From Sarcocystis neurona (taxonomy: Eukaryota > Apicomplexa > Conoidasida > Eucoccidiorida > Sarcocystidae): 64,000 bases of DNA. Below the pieces are notes generated by a model. The model did not search any database and was not told the DNA's origin. It saw nothing but the letters and a program-made list of their open reading frames with translations. This document shows, one piece after another, positions 26,149-37,000 of the stretch. The position numbers and the translations under genes were made by a program. How positions within the stretch are numbered: position 1 is the first letter of the stretch; each line of letters begins with the position of its first letter. The stretch is from positions 10,046,055-10,110,054 of the forward strand of contig KL647288.1 in the NCBI GenBank assembly GCA_000727475.1. The letters are read 5' to 3'.

Positions 26149-28045
26149 GTTTTCATCTATCTGTTACTATCCCTCGCTACCCTGGGCGCAGAGTCGATCC
26201 CGACCTACTTTCAAAAAAGAGTCAGAATACATGGCCGGGAGGACGCTGCGAAGCCACGGCTCCTTCTGTTGCGCCGTAGCTGCGTTATCTGCGTGCTGCA
26301 ACAGCGTAAAGCCGCATCGACCACTGTTTGTGCCCTCCCTGCTCCGGCTGCTGCCTGTGGTATCGCGTCTGCTGCTGCTGTCGCTTCTGCTGCCAGCGTT
26401 GCTGTCACCTCCGCTGCTGCCCCACGCGTTGTCGCCGCTACCGCTGCTGCCGTCACTGGTGTCGCTTCTATCGCTGCTGCGCTCGGGGCTGTGGCTGCTG
26501 TGAAGGGCGTTGGTGCTACTGTCATTTGTCCAGTCCCGCAGGCGGCGGTAAAAGGCAGCCGGTGGGACGAAAGGGAAGGGCTGCTGGCCAGCAGCAGGAA
26601 CGTAGGGACACCTGGAGAAGATTTGCGGTGCCACGTCTCCTAACGACAGCAGCAGCAGCGAGGCAAACAGCCTACACACGCCTACTCTTTTCACCCGAAG
26701 TGGACGTATGGATGCCAGTCCAGCATGCAGGCGAGGAGAAAGACGTTTGTATAGCTACAGCCGCCCGCAGATACGTGGGCGAATATGCTTGCATGAGGAA
26801 TGGTAGACACTCAAACACACGTATCTAGTTTCACGCAGCACCACACGTATGCATATATGTAGCGTGTGAGAGAAAGCGAGATACGGGTGTGCGGAGCGGC
26901 AGTCAGATATATACGTCAGACAGAGAGGCAGATATCTAGATACCGGGAAGTCAAGAGATAGCTGGAAGCGTATATGTATATGCACATGTCTACCGCATGC
27001 GTCCATTCTTCGGATATGTCGAAGAACAGAAAGGTGGAGAAAGAAATGCGTGTGTACGCAAAGAGCGACGACCTCGCCGCACCGTACATACAACCCGCAA
27101 AATGCGAAGGTACACAGGCAGGCACGTGCGATAAAAGGAACGTACTGCTTTGCCAGCAAACAGCGGTTTCCCCGACAGTGGGAAGATCTGTTGCTCGGCA
27201 CTCCCCCGGTCCCCATCAACGAAGTAAAACCGCCCTTGCGCTTCCACATCGCCGTGCCACCACGTGCCCGCATGTAGACGACGAGCAAAGACAGTGTTGC
27301 GCACCGGCTGTATCTACATACGTATGAAAGGGCAGAAAATACAGTTTTTGTGCACCGACTGTATCTACACACAGGTCCATAAGGCGGTCGTTATAGGCCA
27401 ACCCCACAGACAAAGGGAACAGGATCCTGCACCGATTGTTCTACCTAAACACGTAAACAAGGCGATTTCGACGTGCCGGGGACATACACGCTTCCTTGCG
27501 TGGAAAGTGCACACCCGTGTGATGTCTTTCACGAATGATCGCATGTTATATCACGTGTACACACAGACACACTGAAAGCTACATTCGAACATATATAACT
27601 CTCGACACAGATACCTGTGCTTATCCGCACGTGCAGGTTGCAGGGAAGTGTCGCACTGTCTTTGCAGACTCACATATCCAATAAATGTGCGAACACCGCA
27701 AACGGAGACAATCCTTGTGTCAACAACGTGTAGGCAGCACGAGAAGTTTGCGGCTGCTTCTTTTTTTTACCCGCAAAGGGCATCGTGCCGTTAACGTGGG
27801 CTTCGAGGTCGTCGATCCAGGAGAGAACCGGCAGCTGCACGTCCGGCACCAGCAACAGCAGAAAGGGAGCCGCCAGAAGCGCACCCTCCACTTCGTATGC
27901 AAAAAACCTGCGTCGTCCATGCGGGGACTCGTGTAAGCAGCAGGTGTTCTTCATCTGTACACGCCTGCATGCATCATCTAACGGGCTAGGTGAGGTATGT
28001 ACACACGGACTAGTCGATATGTATGTGTTCTTGTCTACGTGTGTG

Positions 28046-28079
<34 letters not shown>

Positions 28080-31000
28080 AGTGTGTGTCTCCGTATATAT
28101 ATATATATATGTATATGACTGCCAGAATCTTTCATATATATGTGTACATGCATATTCATGAAAATGCTCATATTTGTCCACCTAAGTTGACCCGACGTAC
28201 GGAGATACACTTGGGTGTGTTCTACGTCGGCAGACTGTTCCGATTGGGCGGGGGGGAAGACGGATGACTTTCAACTCCCGTACGACAGTTGCAGTTGCTG
28301 CTGGCACTGGCGCTGTCGATAGAAGCTCTGTACAAATCAGAATCCCTCGGGGAGGAAAATAGCTGAATGCGGATTGTGTTCAAGTAGTAGGTGTACTCAG
28401 ACTAATATACGAAAATTTCCCTATATATATATGTATATGGATATGTATACCTATGCGTACGTATGTGTATATATATACACATTTATTTACGTATATGTAG
28501 GTATTTGTCTATATGGATTAAAGGTGTATGTTTGTATACGCCCCCAACCAAACGCACACAGCTGCATAGTTATAAATGAAGAAAACGAGAGACGGATTAC
28601 ACAAGTGTTTTTATATGGAGATACGGAGAGAATAGCAACAACGCGCTTACGTCCAACGCACATACACATACGTGTATGTAAGTATGTACATACATACATA
28701 CACATATCTACGTGTATACCTATGTACGCATGTACGTACGTATAATATATATATATATATGTATGTAGCGCATATACTTACGTGCGTGAAAACATATCTA
28801 TAGTAGTTCACGGTATGTGTAAGTGCAGGTGGCGCAGTAGTGTGTGCACGGGGTGGTTTGCCTTCTGCTGCAGAGACCCAGAGGCACCTCTGGCGTTATC
28901 GTTTTGCTGGCGAGGAACGCAACTGCGCAGCCGAGGACGGCCATCACGGCTTCTTCCGCCGGAGAAAAAAGACGTTTTTTTTTTCGCCAGTGCTGCTGCT
29001 GCGTTGCTCGCAGACCCACAGCGAGTATCCGTATCAGTGCGCCAGTATAATCCTGCGCTGCCACCCGTATATATATATACATGTATACAGACGAAGAGAT
29101 ATCAACATACCACACGCTGCGCTATGCACGCAGACAACTAGGGCAGCAGAAGGTGCAGCCCTACGTACGTGGCTATATGTATATATAGATATACAAATAT
29201 ATGGGTGGCTACAGATGTGTGGAATTATATATATGTGTGTATACGCGGGTATGTGAATCTATGCGTATCTTCGTGCGTGTACATGTATATACGTGTATGT
29301 GCACATATTTGTGCATACGTGTATACGTATGTATACATATATATGTGTATACATACGTGTCTATCTATCTATATATATGCACGTGTGCTTATACATATGT
29401 GGAACGTGTGTACGCTCAAAGTGGCCCCACGTATCTTGGAGTTTCTCTCTCTGGCTGACACAAGAGTGCCCACAATGCGATTGTGACGGGGCACTGCAGT
29501 AGCAGCAACTGCACCAGCAGCAACAGTAGCAACAGCAACAACAGCAGCAGCAGCAACAGCAGCAGGAACAGCAGCAGCAGCAACAGCAGCAACAACGGCA
29601 GAACGTCGCAGCCGCAACGGCAGCAAGTCGCAGCAGCAGACCTGTATGAGTTGTTTTTCGCGCAGGATAGCAAGGAAGTCGGTGACTTTTCTCCTCTGCT
29701 GCAGCAGATGATACTCGAAGACTTCGTCGCCGGGAAGGAAGAGATACAAAGGAGAGGATACTCTTCCCTCAGGCCAGCTGCTGGTCTGCGCATGCATGTA
29801 CGCATGCAGTGAAGAAGACGGATGCAGCAGGTCCAAAAAATCGAACGACGGCCGCAGCTGCAGGCTAGTAAGTCCTCCTGCTGCAGTACAGGCAGCACAT
29901 AGCAGCAGCACTGCTCGCCTGCGACGCACACGAGAGGAGCAACAGCAGCAGCAACAACCCCTGCGGCAACACTGGGCAGAGAGAAGCAGAAACAGTCGCT
30001 GCGGCAGCAGTGGGTAGAAAGACACTGCTGGTGCAGCAGGGCCAGCGACGGCGGTAGCAGCAGCAGCAGCCACGGCAGCAGCAGCAGCAGCGACAGCGAC
30101 AATAGCAGGAGCAGCGACAGCGACAACAGCAGCCACAGCGGCACCAACAGCCACAAAAGCAGCAGCAGCAGCGACAGCGGCAATAGCGGCAGCAGCAGCG
30201 ACAGCAAGAGAGAGTGGGCACGGCAACAGGAGCATAGCTGCAGCAGCAGAAAGAGAACGGCCCCGCCAATAGCAGCGGCATCCACAACAGCAACAGGAAA
30301 GACAAGCAGCAGCAAAAAAACGCCCACGCTGGATCTGAAAGAGCAGCTACAGCAGTTCATCCGTACGTAGTGGATGGTCTCCCGGGGATGGAGAGAGATG
30401 AAAAAGAGGAAAAGAAAGAGAACAAGAGAAAAAAGGAGAGACAGAAGGACAAGGAAAGAGAAGGAAGTGATACAAGACGAGAGGAGGAAAGGAACTGCAG
30501 AGAAATGATGCAGGGAATTCTCCGTCAGTCTATCTTTCCCTTTGCGACGGCTTCGCGTATATGTAGGGCTTCACCTGCATTTCCTGCTAGAGAGAAAGTC
30601 CCACGAGTCCAGTCGTTCCCAAACACTTTCGCCTGCCTGCTGCTGCGCCGTCCCCTTCGCCTCCTCCTCACCCTCCCGCTGCTGCAGGTACTGGCGCTGC
30701 TGCTGCAGGTGCTGGTGGTGCTGCTGCAGGTGCTGGCGCTGCAGCTGCGGCTGGACCGCGTGCTGCTGCTGTTGCTGGCGCTGCTGCCTCTGCAGGCGTC
30801 GCCTCTGCCGCTGGTGCTTTTGCTGTTGCCCCTGCAGCCGCTTCTGCTGCTCCTGTCGCTGCTGCTGCTGCAGCAGCACGTTGCGTTGCCGCTGCTGGGC
30901 CCCCTGCAGTAGCGCAGCAGCAAGCAGCGCCTCGGTGGCCGAGTCGTCGAACGCCCGCTTCTCTATCAGGAAATCCTCTGCTGCTGCTGCTGCCAAATGT

Positions 31001-32234
31001 CCTGCCTCTTCCACCTGCAGACCTGCAGCGTAAGTCGCCACGGCACGCACCAACCAACGTGCGGGTAAAACAGTCCCCCTCTTCCTCTCTCTCTCTACCT
31101 ATCTACACGTACACATCAAAGAAATCTCTGCACATGTATTAAGGTATGTGTCTACATCGTATACACATATACATATATACATATGCCTATATATATATAT
31201 GTGCGTATATGTATGCGCAGGTCCCTGGTGGTACACATGCATACGTGGGCTTGATCGCCGTGGAATTTTGTTGACAGCTGTGATAGGAAGCCACAGGTCT
31301 CCTCTCCTCTCCTTGGCTGTCTGACTGTTGAACAAATCTTCGTACAGATGTCCTAAAAAATCTACTGTATCATCAAATCTACTATTGTATGCATGTGCGT
31401 GTATACGTGTGTATATACGTAAAGAGAGATAGACAGATAAATACAGGTCGATAGAGAGATATTGATGGACAGCTGTAGACATAGATCCATATAGATACAG
31501 ATATAGAAAGATACACGCACATCCAGAATGATAGCTATAGAGATAGACAGATAGATATAGGTATAGATAGATACCGGTATAGATAGATACAGGTATAGAT
31601 AGATATAGGTATAGATAGATATAGGTATAGACAGCTTGATATAGGTATATATAGGTAGATACATAGATAGATAGATATGTAGATACATAGGGACACAGAT
31701 AGATGAATATAGGTATAGATAGAGAGATACATATAGATATATAGAGAGATAGATAGATAGATATGGATATAGACAGATATATAGATAGATATAGATATAG
31801 ATATAAATATATAGATATAGATAGATAGATATATATATATATATAGACATAGATGAAATAGACAAATAGATACATAGATAAATAAATACATAGATACATA
31901 GATAGATAGATATAGGCAGCTAGATACAGATATAGACAGATATATATAGACAAACATAGGTAGATAGATATAGACAAATATTGGCAGACAGATATAAACA
32001 GAGATAGATAGGTAGGTACAGGCAGACATAGACAGAGATAGATAGGTATAGATAGACCTAGACATATATATAGATAGATAGGCGTATAACTCAAGGAGAG
32101 CGTGAAGCGTCTGTCATCTACGGAGGGCTGCTATGATGTCTACATCATAGCGGAACTTCATATTCGTTATTATATGGACCGCTGCCGCAGCGATAGCCAT
32201 CTGTAGTGTAGGCGTTTTACTCCTCCACAGAGCT
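19216..32234 (-). CDS. Multi-exon polytopic membrane protein, C-terminal part (function unknown)
   Basis: Exons proposed, in transcript order: 32234-32122, 31022-30575, 30334 to about 29944, 29857-29642, 29052-28850, 27907-27674, 26671-26209, 24451-24276, 22457 to about 22190, about 21640-21024, and 19418-19216 (TGA). Nearly all carry GT/AG sites, with notably clean acceptors at 32235, 30335, 24452, 22458 and 19419. Codon phase fits at 32122/31022, 30575/30334, 29642/29052, 28850/27907, 27674/26671, 26209/24451, 24276/22457 and 21024/19418. Hydrophobic segments recur (VGVFLLLLVFPVAVVDAA; LLAAPFLLLLVPDVQLPVL; LTPVGGLLLTLVSLCVPAGL). The last exon is a membrane segment plus a Lys/Arg tail (KTSRRRKRRYGGHSRRM), which would be cytosolic. 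Gln-rich and Ser-rich insertions lie between. The N-terminus is probably to the right. No family was recognised. Confidence 0.5.
19640..19790. repeat. TA microsatellites in intron
   Basis: Two pure TA runs (about 19643-19666 and 19743-19780) inside the proposed last intron of the minus-strand membrane gene. Confidence 0.8.
21810..22075. repeat. TA/TATG microsatellite
   Basis: Alternating purine-pyrimidine repeat interrupted by about 130 bp of unique sequence. It sits between the two hydrophobic minus-strand exons ending at 22190 and starting at 21640. Confidence 0.8.
22640..24250. other. Proposed intron with GAGA-type and AT repeats
   Basis: Between the minus exons at 24276 and 22457. It contains a GAGA/ACAC-rich stretch (22660-22920), a TA microsatellite near 23110 and a protein-like island at 23620-23900 readable on either strand (for example TAPAEELFEAARSLQRSKAH on +). 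The 24276/22457 join is already in phase, so no extra exon is required here. Confidence 0.35.
25404..25470. repeat. 67-bp TA-rich sequence, left copy
   Basis: A TA/CATATA microsatellite ending in TAGTTTTCA immediately before the first N gap. It is base-for-base identical to 26089-26155 just after the gap. Confidence 0.9.
25471..26088. other. Assembly gap (618 N)
   Basis: A run of 618 N inside a proposed intron. Its two flanks are identical for 67 bp, which suggests that overlapping contig ends were not merged. The true gap may therefore be absent or much shorter. Confidence 0.95.
26089..26155. repeat. 67-bp TA-rich sequence, right copy
   Basis: Identical to 25404-25470, including the unique TAGTTTTCA end, directly after the N run. 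Confidence 0.9.
28040..28088. repeat. (GT)n microsatellite
   Basis: About 45 bp of nearly pure GT broken by one TT, followed by a TA run at 28096-28112. It lies between proposed minus exons 28850 and 27907. Confidence 0.85.
31431..32088. repeat. Large degenerate GATA/TAGATA array
   Basis: About 660 bp of GATA, TAGATA and GGTATA units on the + strand. It has few stops on the minus strand (an artefactual Tyr/Leu/Ser/Ile frame from 31099 to 32094). It sits in the intron between proposed exons 32234-32122 and 31022-30575. Confidence 0.9.
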
Positions 32235-32239
32235 CTACA

Positions 32240-33180
32240 TAGAAAATACATAGAGGTATATATAAATATATACACGCATATACACATATATACACCAATA
32301 TATATCATTGATTTATATACTTGCCAAATCAGACAGCCATCTCTACCAACACCTTTTCTCTACCGTGCACCTATCTCTCTCTGTATGTATAATACAGAGA
32401 TGCATATATATGTATATACACACGTATGCATGTACATACATCAATATACGTATACATATACATAATATTTTTCAATATACATATATATGCTTGTTCAATC
32501 AGACAGTCATCCAGAAGGAAATTTCCTCCATCCTGCCTTTACCTCGCTCTATACGTAATATATAGAGATACAAGTAGATATAAATGTATGCACGCACATA
32601 CATATACATATATATATATATATGTATGCATTCATATATATGAATTTCAAGTAAATAAACGTGTCCGTTGCTTCCTGAATTTGTCTTTGAAAAACAGGGC
32701 AGCTTCAGCAGGCAACGTGACCTTCGACCGCGCAACCACAGCTGCAGAGATGAAGAAAACAATTCCTACACTCCAGCGGGTTTTCACGTCGACGTAAATC
32801 ACAATATATATATTTATGTTCATCAACACATATATATACATCTGTAAATATATATATATATATATATCTACACGAGTGGAAATATACATCGGTATACAGA
32901 TGTATATGCACATTTACACGAGTGAGTAGTGTACATATATATATATATATATAACATTGCATATATGCAGATACATTTCTATATATACACATACGCGCAC
33001 ATATAAACCAGTGAGTAGTGGACGTATATATATATATATATAATATTGCACACCTACATATATATTTTTATATACACGCATATATGGAGATATAGACCAG
33101 TGAGGAGTTCACATACATATATATACGTGTATATATATATATATGTATGTAAATGCGTATATGGCTATATACTTTTATAT
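32240..33180. repeat. TA/CATATA microsatellite block with one embedded exon-like segment
   Basis: Several pure TA runs (for example near 32610, 32850, 32935, 33030 and 33135) in a degenerate AT repeat. The embedded non-repetitive stretch 32650-32765 is described as a minus-strand exon. Confidence 0.75.
32650..32765 (-). CDS. Exon-like membrane segment
   Basis: Flanked by microsatellites. The acceptor-like GGAGTGTAG precedes a minus reading with a hydrophobic helix followed by a basic helix (IVFFISAAVVARSKV then FKDKFRKQRTR). No good donor in the required phase was found for joining to exon 32234-32122, so the right boundary or an intervening exon is missing. It fits the surrounding membrane-protein territory. 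Confidence 0.35.
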
Positions 33181-33297
33181 GTGCACAAGAGATATTTGAT
33201 GTGTCTGGTGTAACTTCTACGTACATCGGTGAGTGCTGCTATTTTTTCTCGTTGTTTCTTCACCTTGCGTGATGACTTTTTTCAGGTAGACAAGCTC

Positions 33298-33868
33298 TAC
33301 CCTTTCTCTTCCTTTTCTCTCGCCTCCTATTCTCTCGCCTCCTCTTCTCTCTCTCTGTCTTCTTCCCCCTCCTCCCTCTTCTCTCTTTCCCTCTCTCCTC
33401 TCCTTCCCTCTCTCTCTCTTCCTCTCTTCTCCAACCCCCTCTTCCTCTTCCCTCTCTCCTCTCCTTCCCCCTCTTCCCTCTCTCTTCTCTTCCCTCTCTT
33501 CCTCTCTTCTCTTCCCCTCTCTCCTCTCCTTCCCTCTCTCCTCTCCTTCCCTCTCTCTCTGTGTCTTCCTCTCCTCTCCTTCCCCCTCCTTCCTCTCTTC
33601 CTCTTCTCTCTTCCCCTTCCCTCTCCTCTCTTTCCCCCTCCTTCCTCTCTTCCTCTTCTCTCTTCCCCTTCCCTCTCCTCTCTTTCCCCCTCCTTCCTCT
33701 CTTCCTCTTCTCTCTTCCCCTTCCCTCTCCTCTCTTTCCCCCTCCTTCCTCTCTTCCTCTTCCCTCTTCCTCTTCCCTCTCCTCTCCTTCCCCCTCCTCC
33801 CTCTCCTCTCTTTCCCCCCTTTCCTCTCCCTTCCTTTCCTCTCTCTCTGTGTCTCTCTCGCTTTCTGC
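33298..33868. repeat. Polypyrimidine tract with 52-bp tandem units
   Basis: About 570 bp of almost pure C/T on +, hence purine on minus. From 33588 a 52-bp unit repeats exactly at 33640 and 33692. Long polypurine/polypyrimidine mirror-like tracts can form triplex DNA. The minus strand translates to Lys/Arg/Glu strings, which is not good evidence of coding. It probably lies in an intron. Confidence 0.9.
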
Positions 33869-33945
33869 CTCGCTCTCTGTTTGCTGTACAGAGAGAGAAG
33901 ACCAGGAACGTTTAGTTCTCCGTTTTGCTGTCGCGCCTCCCACAC

Positions 33946-34026
33946 CCCACGGCTTCGAGCTTCGCGACGACGTCTCGCCAGCGCTTCGCGGAAGCAAACA
34001 TTTGCATGAATGTCTGCGTGTGCGCC
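33946..34026 (-). CDS. Exon-like segment between polypurine tract and the 34-38 kb exon
   Basis: The minus acceptor GTCTGTCTGGGGAG has a long pyrimidine tract before it. It opens a protein-like reading (HADIHANVCFREALARRRRE) that can end at donor GTGTGG, with 27 codons and phase 0 at both ends. It lies downstream of the large 34-38 kb exon and is probably the next exon, but the donor in that exon was not fixed. Confidence 0.35.
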
Positions 34027-34091
34027 CTCCCCAGACAGACAGAGAGGGAGCGAGAGAGGGAGAAACAAAGAGAGAGCACTGCAGAGACCTC

Positions 34092-37000
34092 TTATGGAAG
34101 AAAAGGACCGGCACTCGACCCCGGCACTACTTTCTGTATAGAGATTAGATAACGTGGCACACACAGGACGGTGAATTTACTCGGTGGACTCAGTTCTCCA
34201 CACGGTTTGCTATGCTCTCTCTGGGAGGGGTTTCTGCTTCTTTCTCCGCTGCAAACAAGAACAGCAGGGGCTGCGCCGGGGCTGCTGTAGAGCAGCGGCT
34301 CTGCTGCTTCCTCTCTCGAACGCGTGTCTCTCTCCCTGCGGCTCCTTCTCTGCGCGAGTGCTGCTGCTGCAGCAGCCTTTTTCTGTTCTGCCGCACGGTC
34401 GGCAGTCTGCTTCTCGTCCTCCTTCTGGTCAGACGAGAAAAATGACAAAGAAGCGGCGAAGGGAGCTGCAGCTGATGCTGGTTCTGCTTGTGCTGCTGTT
34501 CCTCGACAGTAAGGTGCTGCTGGAAAGGCCGGGAGGTCAGGAACTGCTCCTGACGCCCAGGTGGCTGCTGGGTGACCAACGTCCCTGTCTCCTACTGCTG
34601 CTGCTGCTGCAACGGGCCCGTCGTCGGCTGCTGCTGCCAGGCAGTCGGCTGGAAGAGGCGGCCGCTGTGCTGCGCAGCGCTCGAGAGAGCACCTGCTGCA
34701 GCAGGCGAAGGAGGCGTGCTGTCGCAGCTGCTGCTGGTGCTGCTGCTGCTGGTGCTGCTGCTGCTGCTGGGGCTGCTGCTGCTGGTGCTTCTGCTGGTGC
34801 TGCTGCTGCAGCGTCTGCCTTTGCTGTTGTCTCTTCGCCTGCTGGTTCCGCAGCTGCTGCTGCCTCGCCACTACCTCTTCAGGCCGTTGCAGCAGCAGCA
34901 CAACCGCAGGGCAGTAGAAACAGCAGTAGAAAATATATAGCGCCACCAGGCATGCACAGCATTCGTAGCAGAAGATGGAAACAGCAGGTATTCGAATTCT
35001 GGCACTTAGCAGTAGTGCAACAGCACTTCCGCTTGTTGACAGGAACAAGGAGGAGAGGCTTGCTGTGATGGCCCGTCGCAGCTGCCTCCTCTGCGCTTCC
35101 ACCTGCAACAGCAGCTGTTGCCAGCTCCGGCAGCCGTAGTACCACTCCTGCTGCTGCAGCACTCTCCTGCTGCTGCTGCTCCCGCGTGCCTCGGATTCTG
35201 CTGTTGCTGCTGCGCCTGCCAACGGCAGCAAACACGCTTCTTCTGCCTTTACAAGTTCTGCGTCCCGCTCCGGCTGTCCACGGGCAAGTGGAGGATCCGT
35301 AGCAGCACGCACAGCCGCAACAGCCGGACGCCTCGCAGCAACGGTATCTGGTACATCAGTAGCAGCAACAGCAGCACGAGGCGTTGGCAGGACCGCTGCT
35401 GCTGCAGCTGGTGAGGAAGCAGCAGCAGGTGTTGCTGCAGAGGAGATTGAACAGAGGGAAAAGCAAGACAGGGCAGACTCAGAGGCAGCAGAGGCCGCAG
35501 CAGGCGGCGGGAGAGCTGCAGCAGCAGCAAAGGGTGTAGGTGGACAGTCCTCTGCTGCAAGAGCTCTAGCATATAAACGAGAGTCTCTCGTTGGAGAAGA
35601 AGGAGAAGAAGTGGCAGCAGCTGCAGCACGGTGGAAAAGAAGCGCTTCAGTAGACCCTACAGACGTACTAAGAGCAGTAGCAGAAGCAGGAACGGACGGA
35701 ACGGAGTCCTCAGCAGCACGCGCCAAGGCGACAGCAGCAGTACCAGCAGCAGCACCGAGAAAGAAATCACCTGAAGGAGGAGAAATTGGTTCCAGGCGGC
35801 TAGACGGAAGCGAAGGAAATACCTGGAGAGGAAGGGAGGAACTGCTGGCAGCAGGCGCCATGCAGAAGAGAGGAGAAAGACGACGCGGAGAAAACGGACG
35901 CAGAGCAGCAGCCGCACCAGCAGCAGCATCCGCCACTGCGACCGCGCTTCCGGCTGTTCCCTCCCCAGCACGCACACATGCTCTCTCTGCAACAACAGCA
36001 GCGCCGGCAGCGGCACCAGTGGCACCAGCAGCAGCAGCAGCGGCAGCGTCAGCAGCAGCAGCAGCGGCAGCGGCAGCGTCAGCAGCCGCAGGCGTGGCAA
36101 GTGCGTCAGTTGCACCAGCATCGGCAGGCGCAGCAGCAGCGTCAGGAGGCGCAGCAGCGTCAGAAGGACCAGCAGTGGCAGGAGCGGCAGTGGCAGTTGC
36201 ATCTGCAGCAGCAGCGGGGGAGGAGGGGGAGGCAGCATCAGCAGCTTGGTAAGAAGAAGGAAGACAAGCAGGCGCGTGCGAGTGAGCATGAGCAGCGCTG
36301 CAAGGACGGCCAGAAGTCAAACGACTTGGAGCACCAGCAGCATAGGCAAATGACGGAGTTGCTACTGCTGCTGTTGTTGGCTCAACCGCAGCCACTCCTT
36401 CCTGTTTAGCAGCAATAGCAGTTGCCGTTCCCGGCGTCTTAGCAGCACCGGAGGAAAGTTCATCACAGCGCTGCAACTTGCCTCGTGCTGCCGCAGCCTC
36501 ACCGAAGAACGCAGCAGATACTGTTTGCGCAAGACCAGCAGCAGCTGAAGCAGCAGCAGTGCGTGAGGCAGCAGCAGTGCGTGAGGCAGCAGCAGTGCGT
36601 GAGGCAGAAGCGGCGTGCATCGCCGGGAAAGGAAGGCCGAGCACAGCATCACTCCCTCCAGACGCCGCAGTAGCAGCGCCGTGTCGATTGGCTGCTTCCA
36701 CGACGCCTCCGCAGCAGCAGCAGAGACGTGCGGAAGCGTCTCCCACGTCGCCGTCCGGGTGCATCTTTCCGCTCGAATACCTATTGCTGCTGCTGTCTAC
36801 GGTGCGGCTGTCGCATCTGCTGCTGCTGTACGTGTTGCTGCTACCGTCTCTGTGGCTGTTGCTGGTGTACGTACAGCACCGTCGTCGATCCAAGGCAAGG
36901 CGCACAGCGAACTGCATGCTGAAGCCGAGCAGCAGGTGCAGCACCAGGGGGGCCAGCGGCGTCACCGGAGCCCCACACAAAAGGTGAGAGACGCAGAAGC

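Noticed and set aside
29483..29812. + strand reading LYELFFAQDSKEVGDFS as an exon
   Set aside because: It looks protein-like, but no good + donor lies before its stop at 29812. The minus reading of the same DNA (29857-29642) has splice sites that fit its neighbours in phase.
30370..30912. + strand frame of 180 codons with a Leu-rich end
   Set aside because: Its Leu run is the complement of a polyglutamine reading on the minus strand. The minus reading has charged flanks and in-phase neighbouring exons.
31099..32094. 331-codon minus frame of Tyr, Leu, Ser and Ile
   Set aside because: It is simply the translation of the GATA array and has no non-repeat protein-like content beyond its ends.
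32114..32116. TGA after the 32.2 kb exon as the end of a separate gene
   Set aside because: A donor GTAGAT seven bases earlier joins in phase to the 31022-30575 exon and gives a continuous helical reading. I prefer splicing, though a true stop is not excluded.
33217..34164. 315-codon and 284-codon minus frames rich in Arg, Glu, Lys and Gly
   Set aside because: They translate the polypurine strand of a C/T tract, and all three minus frames are open. Only the short non-repeat piece near 33946-34026 looks like an exon.
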